A stretch of 64,000 bases of DNA, from contig JARWIR010000010.1 of assembly GCA_029959085.1 (NCBI GenBank), positions 38,370,731 to 38,434,730 of the forward strand, read 5' to 3'. The DNA comes from Nemophila menziesii. Its lineage: Eukaryota; Streptophyta; Magnoliopsida; Boraginales; Hydrophyllaceae. Shown piece after piece: positions 11,418 through 22,054 of this stretch; the stretch's first letter is position 1, and every line of letters starts with the position of its first letter. The position numbers and the translations under genes are program-made. The notes under the pieces are model-generated. The model saw only the letters and a program-made list of their open reading frames with translations, ran no database searches and was not told where the DNA came from.

Positions 11418-12997
11418 TGATGTATCCCTAATTGTTCTTATTTTAGACCCTTGGGAGACATCATTTTTTATGTTTATTTGAATATTTTGATAGACTTTTG
11501 GGCTAAATATGCAATAATCCGAATTTCCTCTTTTATTTTTAGTATTTTTAATTTATTAAACTTTTGCGCGTAATCTTGTGTATTTTAGTGAAAAGTTTGT
11601 AGGTTTTGAATGTTAGTTAGAAGAGGAATTCGTAAAGAAAGTCAAAGATCGTGATATGGAGTCAAAGCTTGAAGATAAATCCCGAAAAGAATTATATTTT
11701 GGAGCTGCAAATCTGGAAAACAGGCCAAAGATTTCTGATTACGAGGCACTTACGAGTTGATTTAGCCGCTGACCTTTGAAGAGATTATGTTCCTTATCGA
11801 GTTACGGAAATTTTTCAAGTGATTTGAGGTCAATCGGAGTTATAACGAATCGGCTAGAGCTGTTTTAGTGGAGGTGGTGCAGCAATTACGGGATTTTGGG
11901 CTTAGAAAATGGACTTGGGCTTTTAATTTTTAACTTAAACCTTGGACTAAAGCCTAATCCGTTTTTTTTACATTATAAAAGGAGATTTTGACTTCTATTT
12001 TTCACACAACCTATTATTCAGAAAGAAAAGCATCAAAGAGAAGTCAACGAAGGAAGCAGAAGAAAGCTGAAGAGCTAGAGAGGGTCTATATCTCCATTCA
12101 CAGCCGAATCTAATTCCGGAAATTAGGTTTTTTTTTTTTTTTTTTATTTCTGTAAAACAATACGAGTCTTATTTCTTTTAATTTAGTTTTATTTTCAATT
12201 AGAATGAGCTAATTCCTTTTAGTACTTGAGAATGCTTAATGGGTGATTCCTAAAACTATTGAATTTCATATGTTTGAATTTGGGTTTTAATTAATTAAAT
12301 TGAATTGGGTCTTTTACATTATTCTGTAATTAGTGAATATTTACTGTTTTTGGAGTAGCTAACTAAGAACAGGTGTTAGTATCTAAGTTATTCCACATAT
12401 GTGGCGTGTGGATCATCTTGATGGGGGGACTTAGGTATGGACTTAATTACTCAATATAAAATAGAAACTATTTGACTTTGACGAGCGTAGTTAATTTTAG
12501 GGCCAATGAGGTAATTTAGATTAATCATTCGAAAGTGGATCATATTTACCCTGACGGGACTAGTGACACTCTAGAATAGCTTTGTCATCCACCCTGACGG
12601 GGGTACACAGACTCTTAAATACCGACCAATGTTAATTGACCAATTTGACCCTTATACAACATATGATATGAAATAAAGTTAGGAGGATCCCTTGCATTTC
12701 TCAAGTACTGCCTTCCATTTCTTGCGTCTAGCTATTTCTTATTTGCATCTTGTCATTTATTTGCACTTTCATATTAGTTTTTCCTACTTAGGATTAATAC
12801 AAACCAACCAATCAATTATTATATTTTTTTATCGCTTTCATAAGTGCAACCATTCATTAACTGATAAGCATTGTAGTTAACCATACCGTCCCTGCGAACG
12901 ATCATGTTATCACTATTATTACTTGGGACAACCGTACACTTGCGGTTGTGGTTCACTTTACTTATTATTTTATTTTAGAACACACATAGGACCACCA
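11418..12997 (+). mobile_element. Solo LTR of a Ty3/gypsy-type retrotransposon
   Basis: A 1580-bp LTR runs from TGATGTATCC to GGACCACCA. It is flanked by the perfect 5-bp duplication GATGG (11413-11417 and 12998-13002). With a TSD on both sides and no internal sequence, it is the product of LTR-LTR recombination. Recognisable parts are the 46-bp terminal hairpin (11418-11463), a TATA box (11974-11980), a purine-rich AGAAGAA stretch after it, and ACAACCGTACACTTGCGG near the 3' end. The LTR of the element at 44.9-48.9 kb has almost the same length and the same ends. Confidence 0.92.
11974..11980 (+). promoter_or_regulatory. LTR TATA box
   Basis: TATAAAA followed by GGAG, about 20 bp before GACTTCTATTTTT. 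The same block (TATAAAAGGAG plus GGACTTCTATTTTT) occurs in the LTRs at 62979 and, inverted, at 48384. It therefore probably marks the U3/R promoter. Confidence 0.65.
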
Positions 12998-13002
12998 GAT
13001 GG

Positions 13003-13456
13003 CCGATAAGATATCAATAGGGTTTTACTCAAATAACTCACCTAAAGAACTTATGGACCTGACTCCTAACGAGCAACATATGTACTCCATCATCTTTACT
13101 ATTACTTATACATGTGACTCCAAATAGTTGTTTACCAACAAGTCAATTAGAATATTAGTCTATATCCAACTTACCAACAACAAATATAAAGAGTAATGAC
13201 TCTAGAACAACACATGAATCTGATCACATAGAAAGGATGGACATTGACGGCCCTATACATGCAATTACAAGGAGGGGGTCTATTTTTTTGGAAATAATCC
13301 CTCTCAAATTACCAATTACAACGAGGTAGTTGAGACCATTATTCTTGGGGTTCCGTTCTATCTAAATCATGTTCGACATATGATGTTATCAAAATAGCTT
13401 CATCTTTGGAATCCAAAGGTTTAAATTTGATACTCGTCAAATTTTTGCATAGGCTA
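13003..13456. other. Unassigned sequence
   Basis: Pre-insertion flank of the solo LTR. No gene recognised. Confidence 0.35.
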
Positions 13457-13465
13457 TATAGTTTT

Positions 13466-13657
13466 GAGTAATGTTGGGTATTACCCAAAAAGGTATCATC
13501 TAAACGTCACATATGATGTGCCAATTAAATGGTCCAATCATGGAAAAGAGAGAAAAAAGTAAACCTGGAAAGAGAAAATCCATGATTGGACCACTTAACC
13601 ACCACATCATGGGTGATGTTTAGGTGATGACTTTTTGGGTGATACCCAACATTACTC
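13466..13657. mobile_element. Mutator-type MITE with 9-bp target duplication
   Basis: A 192-bp element whose arms are about 80 bp long and nearly complementary over GAGTAATGTTGGGTATTACC..., through ATGATGTG to GGTCCAATCATGGA. It is flanked by the perfect 9-bp direct repeat TATAGTTTT (13457-13465 and 13658-13666). Long TIRs with a 9-bp duplication are typical of Mutator-like elements. No coding capacity; the well-kept arms suggest a fairly recent insertion. Confidence 0.88.
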
Positions 13658-13666
13658 TATAGTTTT

Positions 13667-14452
13667 TGGTCTTATTTATCTTTTGTAGGTATGTCTTCAT
13701 GCAAGGAATTTCTCAAGTACTCCATAGACTGAAAAAGGAAGAGGGCGGGGGTTTGGTAATCCTAGAAATGATGGATCTTGTAAAAGTGGTCGGGTGAAAC
13801 CTTTGTGGAGATTCAATCTTCCTTGTCGCTTTAAGGCATCTAAAATCCAGCTTTTTCTTTCCAACATATCTCGAACTTTGGTGAAGAGTACCCTTAAAGG
13901 TCATCCAATGAAGAACTGAGCCAACGGAGATGGATGGAGAGGTTGGTGAAGGTTGAGGTCTTGATTGCCTCCATGGATCTCTTAAAATATTGACAAGGAG
14001 TGGTGACCCAAACAACAAGATATCCCCTTCCCATGTACGTCTATCTCCTTCTCGACATAATCTTGATACGGATATCTTGGTTGTTCTGGTCTTCAAGAGT
14101 CGCAGGGTAGCTGACTTTAAGCATATGGAAGATAAGTTATCACATGAGTTCTCTAATGATGGTCTAGACTTTCGTGTGAAAATTTATCAATATATAACAA
14201 TTTTTACACCAATGGCAACTTTGTAAAAGGAACTTCTCCTTGTCTCCTAGGTGCGGTTGCTGCTTGATGGGATTCACAATCATTTCTCGTTTACTTCTTG
14301 TCCTACAAGTCAATGGTATTGCGATAGACCAATATTTCAACTTTCTAAAATCAAGACTTGTTTACTGTGTTTTTGGAGTGTTTCGTTATAACTATTAATA
14401 CTTGTTAGGGAAGTGATTGGCGGAAAATATTTGTTGAGACTTTCATCATGGT
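13667..14452. other. Unassigned sequence, overlapping chance frames
   Basis: Open frames lie on both strands (13713-14096 minus, 13990-14226 plus) without any family motif. I do not call them genes. Confidence 0.35.
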
Positions 14453-15020
14453 ATCGTTGATGTCTCCCGTTTTTTTCTAAATATTAGCACTTAGGAGACA
14501 TCATTTTAGGTGATTAATTGACTTATTTGATAGACTTTTAAGCTTATTTGGTTATATTGCATTTTCTCCCCTTGGAATTGTATTATTTGCGTTTTAGAGC
14601 TTTTGTGCGCTAATTTGTTTTTTTTAGTGTAAAGTTCTTAGGTCCATGGATGCTATGGAGGACCAAGAAAAGGAGGAGAAATGGGAATTAAAGTCTTAGA
14701 TCGAGCGAAGAAGTCAAAGGCAAGAAAAGATGATCTGAAGAATTAAGTAGAGGAGAGTGAAATTTGAAAGGCTGTTACAAATCACTGTTTTTGAGCCACT
14801 TAGCCACTAATTCAGCCTTAGAGTCGTGAAATAAGGAAGTTTCATCTTTGGGTCAGGAAGATTTTGAAATTAGAATAATGCGATTTGGATTTTGGACTCA
14901 AAAGTTACAGCCGTTTTACTAACAGTTGTACATCAGTTACGGGATTTCAAATTAGGATTGGGCTTTTATTTCATTTAACCTATTTCCTTTAAATTAAAAA
15001 TCCCAATCCAAATTCTCCAC

Positions 15021-15027
15021 TATATAA
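15021..15027 (+). promoter_or_regulatory. LTR TATA box
   Basis: TATATAA followed by AGGCC, at the position equivalent to TATAAAAGG in the related LTRs. Confidence 0.55.
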
Positions 15028-15457
15028 AGGCCTTTAGACTTCAATTTTCAGATACAACTCATATTATACAAGTTAGATACACTAGAAGAGAAGTCGGAGC
15101 AAAATGAGAGAAGAAGCTGAAGCTTGAGAATCAATTTTCTTCCATCAATAGTCAAAATTATTCATTTAATTATGTTATTCATTTTATTTATGTAATTGAA
15201 CATGAGTTACTTTTATTTTATTATAGTATTTAATTTCATTATGAGCTAAACACATTAGTGCTTGAGAATCGCAATAAAGGGATGTACCGTAATTAATTTC
15301 TTGATGTTTCTGAATTTGGGGATTCCATAAATTAAATTGAATTGGGTATTTATATCGGTTATTACTTTGTTCTTATTTTACTTTTTCTTTTCCGCCAACT
15401 AGAAATAGGGTTTAGTATTTTGGTTATTCACTTTTGTGGCAAAATGATCATCCGACC

Positions 15458-15476
15458 GGGGGGGGGGGGGGGGGGG
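15458..15476 (+). repeat. G19 homopolymer within the LTR
   Basis: It follows CATCCGACC. The related LTR at 26368 has 27 G at the same place, and the other subfamily has only about six G (GATGGGGGGAC near 12421). The tract expanded inside this LTR subtype. Confidence 0.85.
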
Positions 15477-16053
15477 AGGGAGGGAATACGGACTTAGGTA
15501 ATACCCGTGTAATGTTCGTTATTGACCAACAGGCTTAACTAGTTACTTAGCCAAAGAGGTAAAAACTTCACATCCAAGAGGCATATTCGCCCATACATGG
15601 GGTTTATAGTACTTTAGGATAGCTCCTAGGTCCACCCCACAGGGGCTAGGAGATATTAGAATCCCGACTGATTTTAGAATCCCGACTGATATTAAAATAC
15701 CGATTATACCCTTAAATTGAAACGTTAATTAAATTGATTAGGTGGACCCCTTGCGAGACTCAAGTACCCTTCTCATCTTGCGTCTGCTCATATTTATTTT
15801 ACTTGTCCATTTACTTGCATTATTTAATTTAGTACTTTAATTATTTGTGTCTTAGTTTCATAAACAAAACCCATCAAATATTTTATCATTTATTTTCTTG
15901 TCATAACAATTATCCTCACTTATTGCATAACATCATAAGTCATATCCATCCGTCCCTGAGATCGAAAACCCATTTATCGGGTATTACTTGGACGACCCGT
16001 ACACTTGCGGTCTGTGTCCCTCCTTTTTAGGGGTGTGATTTTATCACATACCA

Positions 16054-17288
16054 GCGTGTTGATATATATGGAAGGAAACTGATTTCTCTCACACTGTGAT
16101 GGATTTTGAGTTATACGAGATATAATTTAAGTGGGGTTCTTGAGATTTCATTGTGGGATTCATATATATATATATATATTGGAGAAATTTGAGATGATCT
16201 GTGTTTTACGTGTGTAACTCCTATGAACATGGATGATACGACACCCCGAGATGAATATAGGACTTCATAAGGTCAAGTGAAAAACCCAAGTTAAGACTCA
16301 AAAGGAGCCAAAAAGTATATTAGAAGCTCAAAAAGAATTACCGCCAAACGCATCTATCAACTTATATAGGAGAGCTTAGGATTGTTGGGAGCAAGGAGAA
16401 GGAATGGTTCTACACCTATTTCATCAATTCTTTCATAATCTATTCGTGTAAACCTTAATTTCTATGTTTCCTTTAATCATGTCTTATTCATGCTTTGTTT
16501 TCCGTTATATCACCATGAACTAAATTAATTAGTAGTTTGAGATTCTAGGGCATGAACCCTAATTTTAAGATGTGGATCTAATTAAATAAATTTTAAATTT
16601 TATATATAAATAAGCATGGATTTTTTGTTGTTGTTTGTATCCTTGCAATTTTTTCTTAAATTCATCTATGGTGGCTACATATATTGAGGGTTTCAACTAT
16701 GCAACTACGCCTGGGATGGGGGTTGGTAGTAAAACTAAGATATTAATTATTTTACTTATTTAGAACCGAGAGGTCAAAATGTTGCAGAACAATTGTGTGA
16801 GGGTAATAATCTTAACCATTAGATAGTATTGTAAGGACACTCATGATAGGATTATAGCACTAAATAACAATATTTGATTGCTTAAAAGAGGGTTAAGGTG
16901 GAATTAGAGTTCCGATTAGTATCAACGTCCCGTTTCTCCTTAAACTACAAGTAATTCTAAGTCATAGTTAGTGGGGATTACAAGTGTCTATTACAAGTGT
17001 CTCGAGTTTCGCCTTCTCTCTATTTTTTCAAATCTATTTAGTTCAATTTTTTAATTTAATCATTAGTCTTTCAAATAATAGTTTAGTAGATAATTATTCT
17101 GAAAACCAAAACAAATATCTTTTATTTTTAGTTTTCATCTCACCGAGTACTTGAATTAAATGAAGATTATGTACGAACTCTTAAAATCATGTGGAGACGA
17201 ACTTCTTTATCAATTTTACTACTTGTGACAACTCGTATACTTACGAATTATGAATCTCCGGGTGTCGATTTTATATTACACATCGGTA
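16054..17288 (+). mobile_element. Strongly diverged LTR relic, same superfamily
   Basis: Colinear landmarks of the LTRs above are still readable: CTTATATAGGAG (TATA region, about 16369), GAACTAAATTAATTAGTAG then TTGAGATTCTAGGGC (about 16527-16551), and ACTTGTGACAACTCGTATAC (about 17220), corresponding to ACTTGGGACAACCGTACAC. The 5' limit is unclear. It contains an (AT)n tract at about 16167-16180. Confidence 0.6.
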
Positions 17289-17379
17289 GACAACAATAAC
17301 TATAAAATTTTCTTTGAAGATAAACCATAGAATAAAGAGGTGGTAGAAAACACTTGTTCCTTAATGATAAGAGTTATTC

Positions 17380-17830
17380 CCACTCTAAGACAGTATTATC
17401 AAGCCATTTGCTTTGCTTGAATAGTGAGGGTTAGGATCGTTTTGCTTGTATTTATGGTTGTGATATAGTTGCAACTCTTATTGTGGTGGGTGAAGTGCTA
17501 GCTCTTCTCGTAACATGTATTAGCCTACCGATACACTCCTTGACTCGGTTATTAGCGAGTCAGATAGTAGAAGTTCATGATTTTTTTAACCTTCCTAGAA
17601 TTAGGTGGAACATTCAACCACTACTTAAGAAAGTTATTAGCATCTTCGAGAGAAGGAATAATTACTGAGCATTTCTCGCTCAAAGAATAAAATGTTGGAT
17701 TTCATTGCTAGCTTGACTAGGTATATATTAAAAATATTACATTTTGGAGAAAAATATTTTCTCATATAATGTAAAAAGCTTATGCTTCTACCCTTGTTTG
17801 TAAACATCTGAAAAAGAATTATATCATATT
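17380..17830 (+). pseudogene. LINE RNase H domain relic
   Basis: The plus strand reads GEVLALLVTC, then IVEVHDFFNLPRIRWNIQPL (about 17545-17620). The second piece aligns with the RNase H part of the intact LINE (SDNLEVIQ... then RWNIQPVLRK). A shifted frame gives SRSKNKMLDFIASLTR, resembling the usual NRxADxLAxxAR end. The active-site Asp of SDNLE is lost. It is a dead 5'-truncated fragment interrupted on the right by a foldback element. Confidence 0.6.
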
Positions 17831-18480
17831 TCGAGGGGAAAATTCCCTCGTGGATACCCATTGTTATAGAATTTAGACAAATAAGTGCCCAAAATTTTCA
17901 AAATGACAAATAGGTACCCAACTTTAATTTTCTTCTTCTGTTAGTATCCACAATTACTTTTGACGTTAACTGCCACGTGGCTCAATATTTTTTTTGTAAA
18001 TATCAGTTGTTTTAGGGACAATTTAGTATTTTCTTCCTATCTATTAGACAAATACGTAAGTAAACTTGGACACTTTTTTGTCAAATTTTGAAAAAATAGG
18101 GTACTAACGGAGCGTCATGCAATTGCCACGTGGAAATTAACGTCAAAAGTAACGGTTGGTACCAATAGAAGTCATAAAACAAAAACTTGGGTACTTATTT
18201 GTCATTTTTAACAACCTGGACACCTTTTTTTTGTTATATGGGTGGTCTGAGCCAACACCCGACTAATTCCACAGAAGGTAGACACGCCTCCACACCTAGC
18301 TCCAGGCAATGCAAGATTAGGTTACCATCTTCTGGAAGGATATTCGAACCCTTACCTCCTAGATGACAGACTAGGTCTGGCCAGTTAAGCCTACCCCAAC
18401 TGAAATTAAAAAAACTTAGCCACTTATTTGTCAATATTTAAAACACAGGGTATCCGAGAAGTATTTTTCCTATTTTGAGT
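17830..18480. mobile_element. Foldback (long-TIR, Mutator-like MITE) element
   Basis: Arms of more than 100 bp are mutually complementary. They include GGATACCC / GGGTATCC, GACAAATAAGTG / CACTTATTTGTC, GACAAATAGGTACCCAA / TTGGGTACTTATTTGTC, and TTTTGACGTTAACTGCCACG / GCCACGTGGAAATTAACGTC. The right arm is interrupted by a SINE at about 18225-18420. Exact ends and target duplication are unclear. Confidence 0.7.
18225..18420 (-). mobile_element. tRNA-derived SINE
   Basis: On the minus strand: an A-box-like TAGGCTTAACTGGCCAGACC, a B-box-like GGTTCGAATATCC about 40 nt downstream, a body with TAACCTAATCTTGC...GCCTGGAG and TTAGTCGGGTGTTGG, and an A-rich tail (ATAACAAAAAAAAG). It belongs to the same family as the SINE at 62087-62466, whose body has CAACCTAGTTCTG...ACCTGGAG and CTAGTCGGGTGTAAG. 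It sits in the right arm of the foldback element. The target duplication is not clear. Confidence 0.75.
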
Positions 18481-18529
18481 TCCCAGATACACTAATTTGA
18501 TAACCATCCCTTTCAAATTAAACTTAGCT

Positions 18530-19752
18530 CATGTGTTGCTAGGATGCAAGAGCGCGAGGCTGGTATGGCAAACCTATAATATAGAAAATGGAATGGGTGT
18601 GGTTATCGCTGCAGCTGAGAGTAGAAGGAATGAGGTCCGCGACTTACTGACCTGCGAATGAAGGATGAAGCCGACTGACCTGATGACCCTACGGCAGGCG
18701 AACAACTCCTTGAGGAAGGAAGATCATGACAGCAGCACCCCAGCTGCAGAAGCTAATGACAGTAGTCAACTGGAATTAAATAGCAGCGCCCTTGTCTTGG
18801 CTTGTAATGCACGCGTCGTTGGTGTAATGGGAGTAAAGAAGTGGCTTGCTAGTCATCTAACATCTAAATCAAAATTCACCTGAATTGAATGGCCTTATAT
18901 ATTTACTACCACAATATGGGTCATTTGGACGCTGGGGAATTCAGCTGTATTTGATGGAATATCGACAGTGCCTGGAGTAGATGAAGTTAAAAATCAAATA
19001 TTACATATAACAAGCAATTTTATTCTAGAATGGGGTAAGGAGTTTGATGGAGGTGTAATTAAATTAGCGAGAAATGTGATGGTTAAATGGGTAAAGCCTA
19101 GGGATAGAATCAAGCTTAATGTGGATGGTAGCTTCGATGCGACTAGGAAATTAGCGGGTATTGGTGGTGTGTTGAGGGACATGAATGGAGCATGTATAGT
19201 TGGATTCGTATAGGTTCGTCCGTAGTTAACTCTCCGTTCACATCAGAACTCCTTGCACCATATTTTGGATTACGATGGGCAATTCAAAAGGGCTATAAAG
19301 ACCTTTTCATCAAGACAGATGCGAAGGAGTTTCATGCACTAGTGAAGGACGGTGGAAGCTCAAGTAGTCGTCTCTCTCATATAGGGCGGGGGTGTTGGGA
19401 CATGCTACGAGATCGTCTCAAGTTTGAACTGAATCATGTATTCCAGGAAGCTAACCTATGTGCAGATAAGCTAGTTAGGGAAGGATCAAATACGCAAACA
19501 GGGCCCGTAAAATTTGAAAATCTTGCAGATTACCTTTGGAATATTATTACGAGAGATAGGAGTGAATGTGCGACTGTTAGGGTTGTGTTAGACTTTTAGT
19601 GAGTTTGAAATTATGTTGTAATTGACATCGATAGTTGGTCTAGTGATTAGACTACTCCGCAAAAACAAATGGCTCTGTGATCAAATTTTATTGTAGTCAA
19701 AATGACACGATAAACTGCTTTTAAGCCTTGTATGTATGAAAAAAAAAAAGTT
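18530..19752 (+). pseudogene. LINE 3' portion: zinc-binding and RNase H domains, broken
   Basis: The plus strand first shows LGCKSARLVWQT-like residues (about 18537) and IFTTTIWVIWTLGNSAVFDG (about 18900-18960), the pattern after the zf-RVT domain of plant LINEs. RNase H follows: RIKLNVDGSFD and GIGGVLRDMNG (to 19213). After a frameshift it continues as APYFGLRWAIQKGYKDLFIK and EANLCADKLVREGS (19192-19599). The active-site Asp of NVDGSF and of CADKL are kept. A 3' untranslated stretch ends in A11 at about 19740. The subtype differs from the LINEs at 52 and 60 kb. Confidence 0.78.
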
Positions 19753-20143
19753 GGCACCTATAAGATTGATTGCAAACTTATATAATTAAATAACATGTAT
19801 ATACCCGCAAAGAACGATTGTTAAAATAATACATAGTACATTTTAATATTCTTGATGATAACTTCTTTAGTTAGTTCGATGAAGTTATATTAATTAAATT
19901 TTGTTTGGTTGAGGCAGGTCATGGCAGTAAAACTGAAGAACCGTACAATCACATAACATCATCACTACCCAAAAAGAAATGCACAAAATGAAAGATAAGC
20001 TTTTACCATGTACTGTCAAAAAAAAAGAAGGGTTATCTTTCTTTTCATTCATATCCCATCAAAACACAAACCCCTAGACAACTCAACACCATGCCCCTTC
20101 AAATCTTTCTGATGCTACTTTAACAATCAGTTCTCAGACCTCC
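19753..20143. other. 3' flank of the MYB gene
   Basis: AT-rich, with no repeat recognised. On the minus strand it would carry the MYB 3' UTR. A possible weak poly(A) signal (AATGAAA on the minus strand) lies near 20045. Confidence 0.45.
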
Positions 20144-21752
20144 TCAGTAGTAGTAGTACTTGTTTTCATCATTCATGAAGTAATCAAAACTATTGTTGTA
20201 ATTACTACTAATCAGTCCCTTAACTTCATCAAGATCACACTCTAGTTGAGGTTTCCCAAATGAAACACTAACTCCATTGTAGGTATGATCAAGAGTTTGT
20301 TCATAAGCGTTTATACGAGTCATCTGGTCGTAAACTAGAGCCACGTCTTTTGATTCTACAATATTTTCTTCATTAATAACTCGAGAATCTTTCATTTCAA
20401 CCCTTCCAATACAATTTGATATATTGTAAGCCATGTTTTCTTGTTTGATCTCTTTACCATAACTCATTTGGCTGCAACTTCCATCAGATGATGAACAACT
20501 AGGTTCATTTCCTCCAAATCTTAGCATATTATGATTCTCTTTCCTTTGAAAACACAAATTGTTGGTCGGAAAAGAAAAACTTCCAGTGTTATTGGACAAG
20601 AGATTCTGTGATATCAATGTTTGCGAATAATAAGATTGTGGTGGTAATGGTATTGGTAAAAGTTGAGATGAAGTTGAAAAATGTGGTAAAATCTTTCTTT
20701 GGTTTGATGTTTGAATCATATCCATGAGCTTCTTCTTCAACTTGGTGTTCCAGTAATTTTTTATATCATTATCTGTCCTTCCTGGTAATTGAGCTGCTAT
20801 GATTGACCACCTAAAATGTTTGTTTAAAATAATAAAATCATTAAGAAATAATAATAATATAATAAGTGAGGAAGGACACAGTTTTACCTAGTAGATAATT
20901 AACATGACAGACAATAAAAGTTCTTTAAGAAGAAAATTTCTAGCTTCTTTCTTCTTTCTACCAGCTGTACATGATGATTTTAGATCTAAACTTAACATGC
21001 ATGCATAAAAAAGCAAGCAAAAATGGTAGAATCTTGCAGGAAAAACCATTTAAAAATTGACTAAATATAGTAACCTTTCTATTATTGACTACTTTAGATC
21101 CTTATTTCCTTTTATAGTTGGAAAATATTGATTTTCAATGACATAACATACGATTGCTTTGGAAAATATAGGGAATTGAAGAGTAATCTGTTAAAATGTT
21201 AAGTTACTTATAACAAAGAGATTATTTTTTACTGGTTAAAATTTGCTCAATAACTCATATATCATATGAGCAATGATTACTAGAAAAATAAATTACTAGA
21301 AATAGGAAAATGAAAAGATAAGCTAACCTGCTACCAATGGTTGAATACATACTACATATTATTCTATCTTCCTCTTCAGAAAATTCACCATGCTTAATGT
21401 TTGGCCTAAGATAATTAAGCCATCTCAATCTACAACTCTTTCCACATCTCTTTAGACCTAGATTGAAAAGTGAAAATCAACCCCATAAATTAAATATAAA
21501 TACATAGCAGATTTTCTTTTTCATTTTCTAAAAAAAAATTCAAATTTTTTCTTGAGTAAAGGCTCGTCACGAAAGTGAAAAAAGAGTCACTAAAACCTCA
21601 TTTTCTTGTAGTTTACCTGCTTTTTGAGGTAGTGCAATCCAATTTCCACCAGTTCCAGATTTCTCAATAAACTGCTTAAGCTTTGCATCTTCTTCAGGTG
21701 ACCATGGCCCTTTCTTGACATTAGCCTTATCACAACATGGTGCTCTCCCCAT
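20144..21752 (-). CDS. R2R3-MYB transcription factor, RAX/MYB36-type (subgroup 14)
   Basis: Three exons on the minus strand: 21752-21617 (136 bp), 21457-21328 (130 bp) and 20810-20144 (667 bp, TGA at 20146-20144), giving 310 residues. Both introns are GT-AG at the canonical R2R3-MYB positions. The start MGRAPCCDK is the family start; the in-frame ATG upstream at 21794 is not used. R2 has W17, W38, W58. R3 has F71, W90, W109 and ends [19 protein letters not shown]. The bHLH-binding signature of R3 is absent. The DNA-binding domain with [10 protein letters not shown] and [12 protein letters not shown] places it with subgroup 14 (RAX1-3, MYB36, MYB68, MYB87). In Arabidopsis these act in axillary meristem formation or root endodermis differentiation. 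Which one is orthologous cannot be decided; the C-terminal half is Ser/Asn-rich and ends in four Tyr. It is a nuclear DNA-binding regulator and no disabling mutation is seen. Confidence 0.93.
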
Positions 21753-21900
21753 CTCTCTATCTCTATCTATTTTCTCTCTCACACACTTACACACACTATA
21801 GTTTCAACAAGTTTGAAAGTTTTGAGGAAGATCTTTTCTCTCTCTAAATGGGCTTGGTATGCGATGGCTTTAGTGGCTTTTATTAAGAGACGGGGATGCG
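21753..21900 (-). promoter_or_regulatory. MYB 5' leader and core promoter region
   Basis: Directly upstream of the ATG the minus strand is GA-rich (repeated GAGAGA and GATAGA) with a GTGTGT stretch, typical of plant 5' leaders. A TATA-like TTAATAAAAG lies about 125 bp upstream (21876-21885). The transcription start cannot be fixed from sequence. Confidence 0.4.
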
Positions 21901-21994
21901 AACAGTGAAAAAAAGGTTATTTTAATGATGGATGAATATATAAGTCAAAAGATAGGCATGTCGGATCAGATTAAAACTTAAGTAGTTGATCCAA
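21901..21994. other. MYB upstream region
   Basis: Short AT-rich stretch between the core promoter and the first small insertion. No element recognised. Confidence 0.4.
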
Positions 21995-22054
21995 ATTTCT
22001 TTCTATGTTTTTTGTCAAACGTGTTTTTTTTTTGTCAAACATATTTCTTTCTAT
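21995..22054 (-). repeat. Short T-rich insertion with 12-bp direct repeats
   Basis: ATTTCTTTCTAT occurs at about 21995-22006 and 22043-22054. The 36-nt insert contains TTTTTTGTCAAAC twice. On the minus strand the insert reads GTTTGAC-A(n) twice, so its tails resemble the GAC-A(n) inserts at 2726 and 3343. It lies about 240 bp upstream of the MYB start codon. Confidence 0.5.

Larger units (their letters stand above)
14458..16053 (+). mobile_element. LTR of the same gypsy superfamily, second subtype
   Basis: Begins TGATGTCTCC with the 46-bp hairpin (14458-14503). It has TATATAAAGG at 15021, the TGAGAATCGCAATAAAGG block near 15265, a G19 tract at 15458-15476, and CCGTACACTTGCGG near 15998. The probable 3' end is TTTATCACATACCA at about 16053. 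The flanking 5-mers (ATCGT left, GCGTG right) do not match, so this may be the remains of a larger element rather than a clean solo LTR. It is closest to the LTR at 26368. Confidence 0.8.

Noticed and set aside
13713..14226. Overlapping open frames on both strands as possible genes
   Set aside because: No recognisable domain and no homology to other parts of the window; frames of this length are expected by chance.
18234..18434. Small minus-strand protein over the first SINE
   Set aside because: The frame runs through the SINE body and its flank.
18665..18883. Independent gene upstream of the RNase H fragment
   Set aside because: It lies between zf-RVT and RNase H parts of the same LINE relic and has no domain of its own.
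21753..21794. Upstream in-frame ATG of the MYB gene (adds 14 residues)
   Set aside because: The R2R3-MYB family starts MGRAPCC; the extra residues are encoded by the GA-rich leader.
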